Below, one piece after another: positions 8,033-15,275 of a stretch of DNA of 39,676 bases. The position numbers and the translations under genes are program-made. The stretch covers positions 1-39,676 of the forward strand of contig JABDJV010000394.1 in assembly GCA_013003295.1 (NCBI GenBank), written 5' to 3'. The DNA comes from Pyrinomonadaceae bacterium (GTDB lineage Bacteria; Acidobacteriota; Blastocatellia; Pyrinomonadales; Pyrinomonadaceae). The notes below the pieces were generated by a model. The model was not told the DNA's origin, searched no databases, and saw only the letters and a program-made list of their open reading frames with translations. The first letter of the stretch is position 1. Each line of letters begins with the position of its first letter.

Positions 8033-9265
8033 CTAAAGAAGACTCTCGTAAACCTTGCCTAAGAATTCATCGATCTTAGAATTCTCGATCCAGCGCGCGA
8101 CGATAACCAGGTCATTCTTACGGTCGATGTAAACGATATTGGTGCCGTTGCCCAAAAAGGCGATCGTACCCTCCGGAGCTTTTGGATAAAGTTTCCGATC
8201 AGTGTTGAGGAAAAAGTTCATAAAGCCGTAGGTCGGACGTGCTCCTGTGGGTGTCTCGGCCAGTTTAAGAAATGCTTCTGAGAGGATTTGCCGGCGTTTC
8301 CATTTACCGTTTCTTTCGATGAGCAAGCCAAAGCGTGCCATATCACGGGCATTGATAAACATCCCGCCGCCCCAATGTCCGCCGCCGCTGACGGATTGAA
8401 TTATCTTTCCGTCCATCAAAACATAGGAGTTCTCATAGCCGTGCCAACGCCAGGTCTGTGAGGCACCGATCTCATCCATGATATTGTTTTTTAAGATCTG
8501 CGGGAGCGGCTTTCTCCACATATTCAGCGCAGCCAGGGCGAGCAGATTTACACGAACATCGTTATATTCGAAAGCGGCACCGGGCGCATTTCGTTTTCTC
8601 GTTAGCCAGGTTTTGCGATCGCGGGCGGGCCTGTCTGCCCAGTCAGGCTTGCCCCAGAGAGTACCCTCCCAGTCGCTGGTTTGGCGCAGAAGCGAATCCC
8701 AATCTATTCTTTTATTGTGTGCGGATTCGAATAGTGCAAGAAATTTAGATTTACCCAGTTTGTTTGGATCATCCGCCCTTTGAAGCGGATCATATCGAGA
8801 TACGGGGGCCATCTCTTTGTAGACGGGTGCTTTTAAATCTTTGATGATCTGTTGGTCATAGGCCAATCCAACCGTCGCAGTAAGAAAACTCTTGGTGACC
8901 GAATGGGTCATATCTACCCTAAACGGTTCACCCCATTCCGCGACGATATAACCATTCCTGATAATGATTCCGGTCATCGCGCCGCGGACCTTAAACGGGC
9001 CGGTCGCTTCGCCAAAAGGTTCTCTTCCAAAGGTCATCGCTTGACCGAGCTCCTGGTCTCTTGGAGCCGTTGCCTCATTCGATTTTGCGAATTCGATCGC
9101 GGCATTGAGCTTTGCCGCGTCAATCCGCACTTGTCCTGGACGTTTTGTATTCCAGTTATCAGCAGCTGGAAAATAATCCCTCTGTGCGTAAACTGCAGAA
9201 GAATAGACGACTGCAACTAAGATGCTTGCTGACAGAAGCCGAATGCGATGGGTTGATTTCTTCAT
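8033..9265 (-). CDS. Serine hydrolase, beta-lactamase class C / esterase family
   Basis: 410 aa exported penicillin-binding-protein-like hydrolase. The signal peptide spans about residues 1-28 (ending SSAVYA before Q). The catalytic SxxK is Ser122-Val-Thr-Lys125 in HSVTKSFL. A YN-containing motif (FEYNDVRVN) stands where the class C YxN box is expected. The third box is HWGGG in SGGGHWGGGMF. The family includes esterases and D-aminopeptidases as well as beta-lactamases, so resistance activity is not implied. A 15-bp perfect hairpin ends immediately before the start codon and leaves no obvious Shine-Dalgarno. The PQQ dehydrogenase gene follows after 39 bp. Confidence 0.88.
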   Translation of the reverse strand: MKKSTHRIRLLSASILVAVVYSSAVYAQRDYFPAADNWNTKRPGQVRIDAAKLNAAIEFAKSNEATAPRDQELGQAMTFGREPFGEATGPFKVRGAMTGIIIRNGYIVAEWGEPFRVDMTHSVTKSFLTATVGLAYDQQIIKDLKAPVYKEMAPVSRYDPLQRADDPNKLGKSKFLALFESAHNKRIDWDSLLRQTSDWEGTLWGKPDWADRPARDRKTWLTRKRNAPGAAFEYNDVRVNLLALAALNMWRKPLPQILKNNIMDEIGASQTWRWHGYENSYVLMDGKIIQSVSGGGHWGGGMFINARDMARFGLLIERNGKWKRRQILSEAFLKLAETPTGARPTYGFMNFFLNTDRKLYPKAPEGTIAFLGNGTNIVYIDRKNDLVIVARWIENSKIDEFLGKVYESLL

Positions 9266-9302
9266 AAAAATGGCTGAAAACAGATGGGTTTTCAGCCATT
9301 TT
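9266..9302 (-). terminator. Perfect 15-bp hairpin between HDOD gene and serine hydrolase start
   Basis: AAAATGGCTGAAAAC and GTTTTCAGCCATTTT pair perfectly around AGATGG. On the minus strand the 3' arm ends in TTTTT, which runs straight into the ATG of the serine hydrolase. It looks like the terminator of the REC-HDOD gene (stop about 25 bp upstream) but could also control translation of the next gene. Confidence 0.75.
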
Positions 9303-9326
9303 ACAATGAGTTAAATTAAAATAAAA

Positions 9327-10541
9327 TCAGGCTGCGACCGGTTCCTCTTCATCAACAAAAAAGTGTACAAACTCTTCGTGCCATTCGGGTACCTTTTCGA
9401 GGAGACCGAGTTTCGCAAGATAGGGAACATCGCAATTCTGCAGTCGCGGGGTTTGAGCTCTTGGATCGCGTGAATTATGAAAGACGTCTGCCATGTGTAC
9501 GGCAGTAAGTGCGCTGAACGAAGGCGTTAGGTATTCGCTGGGTTTGTGGTGATAAGCTACCGCCTCTACTACTGTCCAGGGGATCCCCCAAAGGCTTAAC
9601 AAATAGGCTCCGATCTCTGCATGCGTTGCCCCAAATAACTCTAATTCCGCATCGAGCAGAGAGATCTCCTGCTCCTTGGCAAAAGCACGCGATCTCGAAT
9701 ATTCCTCAGGCATGTTATAGGCGAGTACGAGCTCACCGATATCGTGAACGAGTCCGGCGGTAAATGCATCGCCTGCGGTTTCCGGTTTTTCCGTGGAAGC
9801 GAGGAGTTTTGCCATTGCTCCGACGGATTCGCTGTGAGCACGAAATTCTTCGACCATCCTGATATCGATGATCTTTTTGTCAAATTGCGCAAATATTCCG
9901 AGCGAGAGCGTAAGCGAGGTTATCGTATCTATACCTAAGTACATTACGGCGTCGGTTGCATTTGAAACATGACGCTGCAGGCCAAAAAAGGCAGAGTTAA
10001 CGATCTGAAGGATCTTAACCGTCATCCCTATGTCTTTCTCGACGATCTGCCCGATATGTTTGATCGATGGATCTGCCGAATTTACCTCATCCATTAGCTC
10101 TGAATAAAGTGTCGGCAAGCTGGGAACCGTGTTTAGTGTCGAAACCATTTCGCGCAGCGAATCACGTTTTAGCATATCCCGCAGCGCACAGGTTTTTCGT
10201 ATCGTCGACTGAATCGTTTTGACGTCGCTCGGTTTGGCAAGATATTGGTGGGCGGTTCCAAGTGATTTCATAACCATTGCCGTTTCTTCATAACCGGTAA
10301 GAATGATCCTGACGACATCAGGATGCCGGACCTTTGTATTTCTGAGAAGTTCGACTCCGTCCATTCCCGACATTTTCATATCAGAGATCAATACGTCGAA
10401 AGTTTCTTCGCCGAGTTTCGTCAGGGCTTCGATCCCGTCAGACGCGATCGATGTTGTCCATCCTGGATTTGATAATGCGGTCTCGGCTTGCATTCGTTTT
10501 AGAAAAACCGGGTCGTCGTCGACGAAGAGAATGTTTAGCAT
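9327..10541 (-). CDS. Response regulator with HDOD output domain
   Basis: 404 aa two-domain signalling protein. Residues 1-120 form a receiver domain with acidic pocket Asp8-Asp10, phospho-acceptor Asp54 in ISDMKMSGMDG, switch Thr82 and Lys103 in YLAKPSD. Residues about 130-330 are an HDOD domain (VPSLPTLYSELM..., ILQIVNSAFFGLQ, GLVHDIGELVLAY, EIGAYLLSLWGIPWTVVEAVAYHH). HDOD lacks the full catalytic metal set of HD-GYP enzymes and usually works as a signalling scaffold. Proteins with this architecture are common in systems controlling motility, stress and cyclic-di-GMP. No partner histidine kinase is next to it. Confidence 0.93.
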   Translation of the reverse strand: MLNILFVDDDPVFLKRMQAETALSNPGWTTSIASDGIEALTKLGEETFDVLISDMKMSGMDGVELLRNTKVRHPDVVRIILTGYEETAMVMKSLGTAHQYLAKPSDVKTIQSTIRKTCALRDMLKRDSLREMVSTLNTVPSLPTLYSELMDEVNSADPSIKHIGQIVEKDIGMTVKILQIVNSAFFGLQRHVSNATDAVMYLGIDTITSLTLSLGIFAQFDKKIIDIRMVEEFRAHSESVGAMAKLLASTEKPETAGDAFTAGLVHDIGELVLAYNMPEEYSRSRAFAKEQEISLLDAELELFGATHAEIGAYLLSLWGIPWTVVEAVAYHHKPSEYLTPSFSALTAVHMADVFHNSRDPRAQTPRLQNCDVPYLAKLGLLEKVPEWHEEFVHFFVDEEEPVAA

Positions 10542-10745
10542 GGTTGTTAACTCCGTTCAAAGCGCGTGTGATAAATAAGTGTGGGAGGATAAGAAAACGG
10601 TGAAAGTTCTGCCTCAAAATACCTATCGGCAATATTTCGGAATACTTAACTAAAATTATCGCTTATTTCTTGCCGTACCAGTCAGTTTAGAGGACGAAAT
10701 GATCTGGAACTGTTTAAAGAACCTGAGTTTGAGGTCTTTCCCGAT

Positions 10746-11210
10746 CTACTTTGCGGATCTGTGGAGCATTTCAACGGAAAATTCCCTACTCTTGGCGAGT
10801 TTTCCATTAAGGAGAATATCTACCCGGTATGATCCAACGATCCAGTCGTTTTCAGGTTTCCCGGTAAAGGTCACCGCATCTTCTCCTTTCTTGGTTTTAT
10901 AACTGATGGAAATGATTTTCGTGTTTGGGCGAAGACCCTTTACTTTTACGGCGATAAGATTTAGCTGCACTGACGTTGGTACGGTTGAGATAAGGTCAAC
11001 ATAGCAGAATATGGGAACGTCGTTTGTCGAGAAAATTTCGATATTTTCCTCGATGTTTCCCTCCGAATCCTGGCGGGCCAAAGTAAGTTTCTTAACTCCG
11101 TTCTTTTCGGCACTTTTGCTGAATCCGGTCTTTTCCGTTTGAGCCACGGCGCTAACGACTGCTAAAACGCACAATAATGCAGCAAGGATAAACTTCATCA
11201 ACTCCTCCAA
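10746..11210 (-). CDS. Small secreted hypothetical protein
   Basis: 154 aa. The likely start is the internal ATG giving MKFILAALLCVLAVVSAVAQ, a textbook Sec signal peptide; the ORF-track start adds MEEL. A GGAGGAG-like sequence (CTCCTCC on the plus strand near 11202) lies a few bases upstream of that internal start and favours it (coding end near 11198). The mature part is about 130 residues, beta-rich, with one Cys, and contains GLRPNTKIISISYKTKKGEDAVTFTGKP. No known domain is recognised. It lies about 200 bp upstream of the REC-HDOD gene on the same strand. Confidence 0.65.
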   Translation of the reverse strand: MEELMKFILAALLCVLAVVSAVAQTEKTGFSKSAEKNGVKKLTLARQDSEGNIEENIEIFSTNDVPIFCYVDLISTVPTSVQLNLIAVKVKGLRPNTKIISISYKTKKGEDAVTFTGKPENDWIVGSYRVDILLNGKLAKSREFSVEMLHRSAK

Positions 11211-11344
11211 TTATCCAAAAGTTATTTAAAGAGGTGCGGGAAGTTTGAGATTGGTTGTATCGGGATTCATTCGACTTTTACTTACCTGGGTTCGATCGTC
11301 GGTGCAAAGCAAAGACTCTGAAAAAGGTTTAAGCGTTTCGAACC

Positions 11345-11857
11345 CTATTTTTTCGCATAGGCGAGTTTTACCACGCCGTTCTCGAATTTCTCGGTATCGA
11401 TCAGTTTCAGATCGATTTGATTCTCAAACGGCAGAAAAAGCGGCAAACCCTTACCGAGCAGAATCGGGTGAACAAATAGGAAGATCTCATCAACAAGGTT
11501 TTTGTCTAGAAACTGCCGGATCAGATCGCCCCCGCCGACGAGCCAAATATCCTTGCCTTTCTTTCGTTTCAACTTCGACGCGAACTTTTCCAGATCTTCG
11601 GATATGTATTCAAGCTCATCAATTTCGCTTTCCTTAATTGTCTTGGAGAAAACATAATTCTTCATTCCCTTATAGTGGGTTTGACCAAGCTCGTTTCCCT
11701 TTTCGATCGTTTTTCGTCCCATCAAAACTGTATCGACGGAAGCGTAAAACTCCGCCATTCCGTATTCGCCATCGATAAAAAGCCAGTCGACGTCTCCATT
11801 TTCACGGGCAATATAGTTGTCGAGGCTGTTGGCTATATATAACTTTATTTTTCTCAT
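11345..11857 (-). CDS. Dihydrofolate reductase-fold protein (RibD C-terminal family)
   Basis: 170 aa cytosolic protein of the RibD_C/YyaP-YwjB family, which has the dihydrofolate-reductase fold and binds NADPH. The N-terminus MRKIKLYIANSLDNYIA is the typical first strand. VDTVLMGRKTIEKG is the conserved MGRxTxE-like segment. IWLVGGGDLIRQFLDKNLVDEI is the nucleotide-binding GGG motif, and HPILLGKGLPLF is the closing signature. True folate or riboflavin activity cannot be deduced; many members are uncharacterised reductases. It is divergent from the DUF4440-like gene with 40 bp between starts, so promoters must overlap. Confidence 0.88.
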   Translation of the reverse strand: MRKIKLYIANSLDNYIARENGDVDWLFIDGEYGMAEFYASVDTVLMGRKTIEKGNELGQTHYKGMKNYVFSKTIKESEIDELEYISEDLEKFASKLKRKKGKDIWLVGGGDLIRQFLDKNLVDEIFLFVHPILLGKGLPLFLPFENQIDLKLIDTEKFENGVVKLAYAKK

Positions 11858-11897
11858 CTACTGATTATATCCGAAATCGTGCTATTTTAATCTCACT

Positions 11898-12344
11898 ATG
11901 AAAATCCTGAATTTTGCTTTGACCTTGATTTTGATGCTCACCAGTATCGTTTTAGCCGGGCCTGATAAGAAAAATACAAAGGTCGAAACCGCTGTAAAAA
12001 AAGTTCTTGCTGATCAGACGGCGGCCTGGAATAAATGCGATATCGAAGGGTTTATGCAGGGTTATTGGAAATCTGAAGAATTGAGTTTCACATCTGGAAA
12101 TAAAAATACCCGAGGTTGGCAGGCGACCTTTGATAACTACAAAAAAGGTTATGATTCCTGCGAGAAAATGGGCAAGCTATCTTTTTCCGAATTGGATATA
12201 ACCGTTTTGAGCAAGAAATCTGCAATGGTTAGAGGGAGATTCCTGCTTGAGCGGAAAAGTGATAAACCTACCGGATTATTTACTCTGATTTTTAGAAAAT
12301 TCAAGGAAGGGTGGAAAGTGGTGCACGATCACACGTCGGTTTGA
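11898..12344 (+). CDS. Exported DUF4440/SnoaL-like (NTF2 fold) protein
   Basis: 148 aa with an N-terminal signal peptide (about 20 residues, ending SIVLAG). The remainder is a cystatin/NTF2-like cone domain. VKKVLADQTAAWNKCDIEGFMQGYW is the first helix, followed by GWQATFDNYKKGY and a final strand pair ending GLFTLIFRKFKEGWKVVHDHTS, which is diagnostic of the DUF4440/SnoaL group. The family is a general small-ligand-binding or isomerase scaffold, and no specific function can be given. It is convergent with the Gfo/Idh/MocA gene. Confidence 0.82.
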   Translation: MKILNFALTLILMLTSIVLAGPDKKNTKVETAVKKVLADQTAAWNKCDIEGFMQGYWKSEELSFTSGNKNTRGWQATFDNYKKGYDSCEKMGKLSFSELDITVLSKKSAMVRGRFLLERKSDKPTGLFTLIFRKFKEGWKVVHDHTSV

Positions 12345-12366
12345 GTTGGTTTGCTGCGGCCAAAAA

Positions 12367-13452
12367 TTAGACTATTCTCGTCATTTCTCCGCTCCTGTCC
12401 GATTCCCGGCAAGCGTCTAAAACTTTTTGAACTTTGACGCCGTCTTCAAAAGTCGCGGATTCGGGGATCTGTGTTCTTCCTTCTTTTAATGCTGAAACGA
12501 TCTCTTTTGAAAAACTCATAAACCCCCGGGACCAACCGCCGACCTTGGTATTCGGCGGCGTATCGCCCAAATCAATCTTGATTTCGTCCCATTTGTTTGA
12601 ACCCATTCTGGCGAACCAAAGTTCGCCGCTTTCGCCAACGATTATCGAGCCTTCGGTTCCAAAGATCTTGCAGTTGAAATCGTATTTTCCAGCTTCCACT
12701 ACTGACAAAGAGACCGTTCCACTCGAATCTTGCGTTAACTCTGAATCTGCAAACTTCAGAATAATATTGGTTTCGTCATCGGCCGTAACAGCGCGTTTGA
12801 TGCCTTCAGAATCCATCCGCTCCTTTACATTCGTTTTTAAGAAACAAAAAACGTCTGTTATTTCAGTATCTAGGAACCAATGAAAACCATCGATCGCATG
12901 TGATCCGATCGCGCCAAGTGCACCGCCGCCGGCGTCTATGTCTGACCACCAGTTCCAGGGGATATTTGCTTTTCCTCGCGAAGCGTTTCGAAACATCTGT
13001 TTGAAATGGAAAACTTTTCCGATTTTTCCATCGCGAATCATTTCGCGTGCTTTTTGTCTTCCGTTCAGAAAACGCAATTCGTGGTCGATCAAAGCTAACA
13101 AGCCTTTCCCCCGGGCGGCTAAGGCCATCTCTTCAGCCTCAGCGGTGTTCATTGCCATCGGTTTTTCGCACAATACGTGCTTATCGTGTTCGAGAGCAAA
13201 CAGCGTCATTTCGTGGTGCAGATTTGGCGGTGTCGTTATGCTGAGCAGATCTATATCTTCACGCCTTGCGGTCTCGCGCCAATTGTCAGTAAAATGACCG
13301 ATTCCGAATTCAGCGGCTGTCTTTTCAGCATTTGCCAAATTGGCACTCGCGACCGAAACTACCTGCGTGTCTTCACAGTTTAAAAACGCCGGTATTTGGG
13401 TTAAGCGTGCAAATCCGGTTCCGATAACTCCGATCTTCACCTGCTTTTTCAT
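12367..13452 (-). CDS. Gfo/Idh/MocA family NAD(P)-dependent oxidoreductase
   Basis: 361 aa from the chosen start MKKQVKIGVIGTGFA. The ORF track begins 23 residues earlier, within the intergenic region and terminator tail, which is unlikely. The Rossmann GxGxxA-type motif is at residues 8-14. CEKPMA is the conserved EKP motif of the family, with the catalytic Lys. GSHAIDGFHWFLDTEI carries the HxxD/H pattern of the substrate pocket. It oxidises or reduces a sugar or cyclitol; the substrate is unknown. No sugar operon surrounds it. The PilZ gene lies upstream on the same strand but a terminator separates them. Confidence 0.9.
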   Translation of the reverse strand: MKKQVKIGVIGTGFARLTQIPAFLNCEDTQVVSVASANLANAEKTAAEFGIGHFTDNWRETARREDIDLLSITTPPNLHHEMTLFALEHDKHVLCEKPMAMNTAEAEEMALAARGKGLLALIDHELRFLNGRQKAREMIRDGKIGKVFHFKQMFRNASRGKANIPWNWWSDIDAGGGALGAIGSHAIDGFHWFLDTEITDVFCFLKTNVKERMDSEGIKRAVTADDETNIILKFADSELTQDSSGTVSLSVVEAGKYDFNCKIFGTEGSIIVGESGELWFARMGSNKWDEIKIDLGDTPPNTKVGGWSRGFMSFSKEIVSALKEGRTQIPESATFEDGVKVQKVLDACRESDRSGEMTRIV

Positions 13453-13480
13453 ATCGAAAATTAGAACACGAATGTAGTTT

Positions 13481-13515
13481 AAAAAACAAAAACGCAAGGA
13501 ATTCGATTCCTTACG
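13481..13515 (-). terminator. Terminator after the PilZ gene
   Basis: On the minus strand CGTAAGGAAT and ATTCCTTGCG form a 10-bp stem with one mismatch and a 3-nt loop, followed by TTTTTGTTTTTT. It is located between the PilZ stop and the Gfo/Idh/MocA start. Confidence 0.8.
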
Positions 13516-13538
13516 CAACACTTTTTTATTGAAAAATC

Positions 13539-14000
13539 CTAACTTTCTTTGATTCCGAGTTCGAGCGCGCCGCCCTCAAATCTCTTGTTCTTCAAACACT
13601 CTTTGTAGATCTCCTGATCTCCTGCGGACATTTTTAGGATCTTTGCACCGATCAGATATTTGCTCGCCGAAACATGTTGGCCGATCTGCTTATATCTTTG
13701 GCCCATCAGCTGCATTTTAACGATTCCATTTGGAAGGCTTACTTCTGCATTTAGAATGCGGCCTTCACCAACAAGGTAATTTTCCTGTAACCGAATCGAA
13801 TCAACTATAAACCCTACTCCCGTTTCGCTCAGATCCCGGGTTTCGCCGCGAACAAATACATCCTTCAAAGGCATTTGCAGGCTTCCGGTTGTCGTGTCCG
13901 GCTCGATCGAGATCTTGACCGGAACCCGCAGACCCTTTCTCTTCGAGACTGCACGTTTCGACATAGATTTCCGGAATTTATTTGTCCATTTTCGTATCAT
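13539..14000 (-). CDS. PilZ domain protein (cyclic-di-GMP receptor type)
   Basis: 153 aa cytosolic protein with one PilZ domain. The N-terminal RxxxR motif is present as Arg21-Lys-Gly-Leu-Arg25, followed by the D/NxSxxG motif as DLSETG at 56-61. These two motifs are the cyclic-di-GMP binding determinants, so ligand binding is likely. The basic N-terminal 20 residues (RKWTNKFRKSMSKR) form an extended helix. There is no fused output domain, so it would act by binding a partner. Together with the REC-HDOD protein 3 kb away it hints at second-messenger signalling, but there is no operon link. Confidence 0.88.
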   Translation of the reverse strand: MIRKWTNKFRKSMSKRAVSKRKGLRVPVKISIEPDTTTGSLQMPLKDVFVRGETRDLSETGVGFIVDSIRLQENYLVGEGRILNAEVSLPNGIVKMQLMGQRYKQIGQHVSASKYLIGAKILKMSAGDQEIYKECLKNKRFEGGALELGIKES

Positions 14001-14112
14001 CTAATGTTCTTAGGGGTAGCATCGGCTGCCAAAGTGCAAAGATTATAGCGCTTTTAAGTCAGTATTCAAAGCCAATAACCGTTTAAAACCAAAAGGTTTA
14101 GTTAATTTCTTA

Positions 14113-15066
14113 TTAATTTTTCAAAGGCCTTCCCTTGAGATCTTTGAAGATCAGCTCAGGCTGTTTGTCTTTTGTGATCTTCAAGGCAAAAGAGAGTTTA
14201 CCCGTTTTACCATATTCGGCGGGTGTGGCGACCGCGGTATAGGTCGTATGATCTTCCGCGAGCAAAACGTCATATTTGTAGCCGGTCGTTAATGGAGTTT
14301 TCGCATCTTGCGGCACAAAACCTTTATTTATAAGCGTTTCAAGATTCCCAAACTTTCCGTTGTTTTTCATCGAGTAGATCATTTGCGCTTTCCCGATCCG
14401 ATCCAGCATCGCCTTGGCCTCTTTGTGGTGAACATCCATTCGAAGGGCAAAGAAATAGTTTTTGCCTTCGCGCTTCGCCATTTTTTCGCCGGCACCGTCG
14501 GCGACCAATACGATCCAGATATCTTTGTCTTTGCGTAATTTAATTTCGGCGGTTTCGAGCTTTTTTGTTTCTTCGTTTGGGAATTTTACCGTCACCGTTG
14601 CAGTATCTCCGGTCACGATCTCACCATTTATCGGCATATTTTCGGGAACTCTTTGTGCCAAAAAGCCGAAATCAACACCAAGGTCCTTCATTTCGCTGTC
14701 GGTCAGGCCTTCGATCGCCGGCCGTAAATTGGTAAGCATGATCGCCTCGCGAAACTGCTTGGCCCGCAGGCGTTTGTAGAAAACCCTGACGGTATCTGCC
14801 GGTGAATTCTCCTTGATCTTTATCATCGCGCCTTTTGAGCGCTCTTTATCGGCGATCTCAATTCTCTCGGCCTCGGTCTTCGGTTCAGATTTTGAGACCG
14901 GAACTTTTTCACTTTTGACCTCGGCCGCAGACTCTGTTTTCGCTTTTGATCCGCAGGATGCTGCAAGAAATATTAGCAGCAGTAGAAATGCGGTCGATGT
15001 GATCGGATTAAAGAAGAGTCTGTTAATCGAAAGGTTGGATACCATAAAAATTCTCCGGGAAGCCAT
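14113..15066 (-). CDS. Lipoprotein with NTF2-like and C-terminal pilin-like region
   Basis: 317 aa putative lipoprotein. The hydrophobic signal ends with lipobox LAAS-C (residues about 35-39). A second in-frame ATG seven residues in (MVSNLSINRLFF) would give a more normal signal peptide length. A charged linker follows, then SPADTVRVFYKRLRAKQFREAIMLTNLRP, resembling DUF4878/NTF2-like domains. The last ~100 residues contain AKAMLDRIGKAQMIYSMKNNGKFGNLETLINKGFVP, a pattern seen in type IV pilin-like and DUF2950-type proteins of Acidobacteriota. Function unknown. Confidence 0.7.
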   Translation of the reverse strand: MASRRIFMVSNLSINRLFFNPITSTAFLLLLIFLAASCGSKAKTESAAEVKSEKVPVSKSEPKTEAERIEIADKERSKGAMIKIKENSPADTVRVFYKRLRAKQFREAIMLTNLRPAIEGLTDSEMKDLGVDFGFLAQRVPENMPINGEIVTGDTATVTVKFPNEETKKLETAEIKLRKDKDIWIVLVADGAGEKMAKREGKNYFFALRMDVHHKEAKAMLDRIGKAQMIYSMKNNGKFGNLETLINKGFVPQDAKTPLTTGYKYDVLLAEDHTTYTAVATPAEYGKTGKLSFALKITKDKQPELIFKDLKGRPLKN

Positions 15067-15275
15067 GTGCTGGAAATGAAAAGAAAAAGAAATGGGAATC
15101 TAAATTAGGATTTTGTTTTGGCAGGAGATGCATCGTCAAAGTGCGACACTAAAGACATTATACCTCGTAAAACTGTGTTGGTAAACATCTAATGTGCCCT
15201 TTCTTCCAGAAAAATTTCAAAAAAGTGGAAAATAGTTTAAAATCACGAAACCAAACACACAATCGAGTGGAAAAA

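Noticed and set aside
8033-9265. Antibiotic-resistance beta-lactamase
   Set aside because: SxxK is present, but the YxN and third-box contexts are esterase-like; the family mostly contains non-resistance hydrolases.
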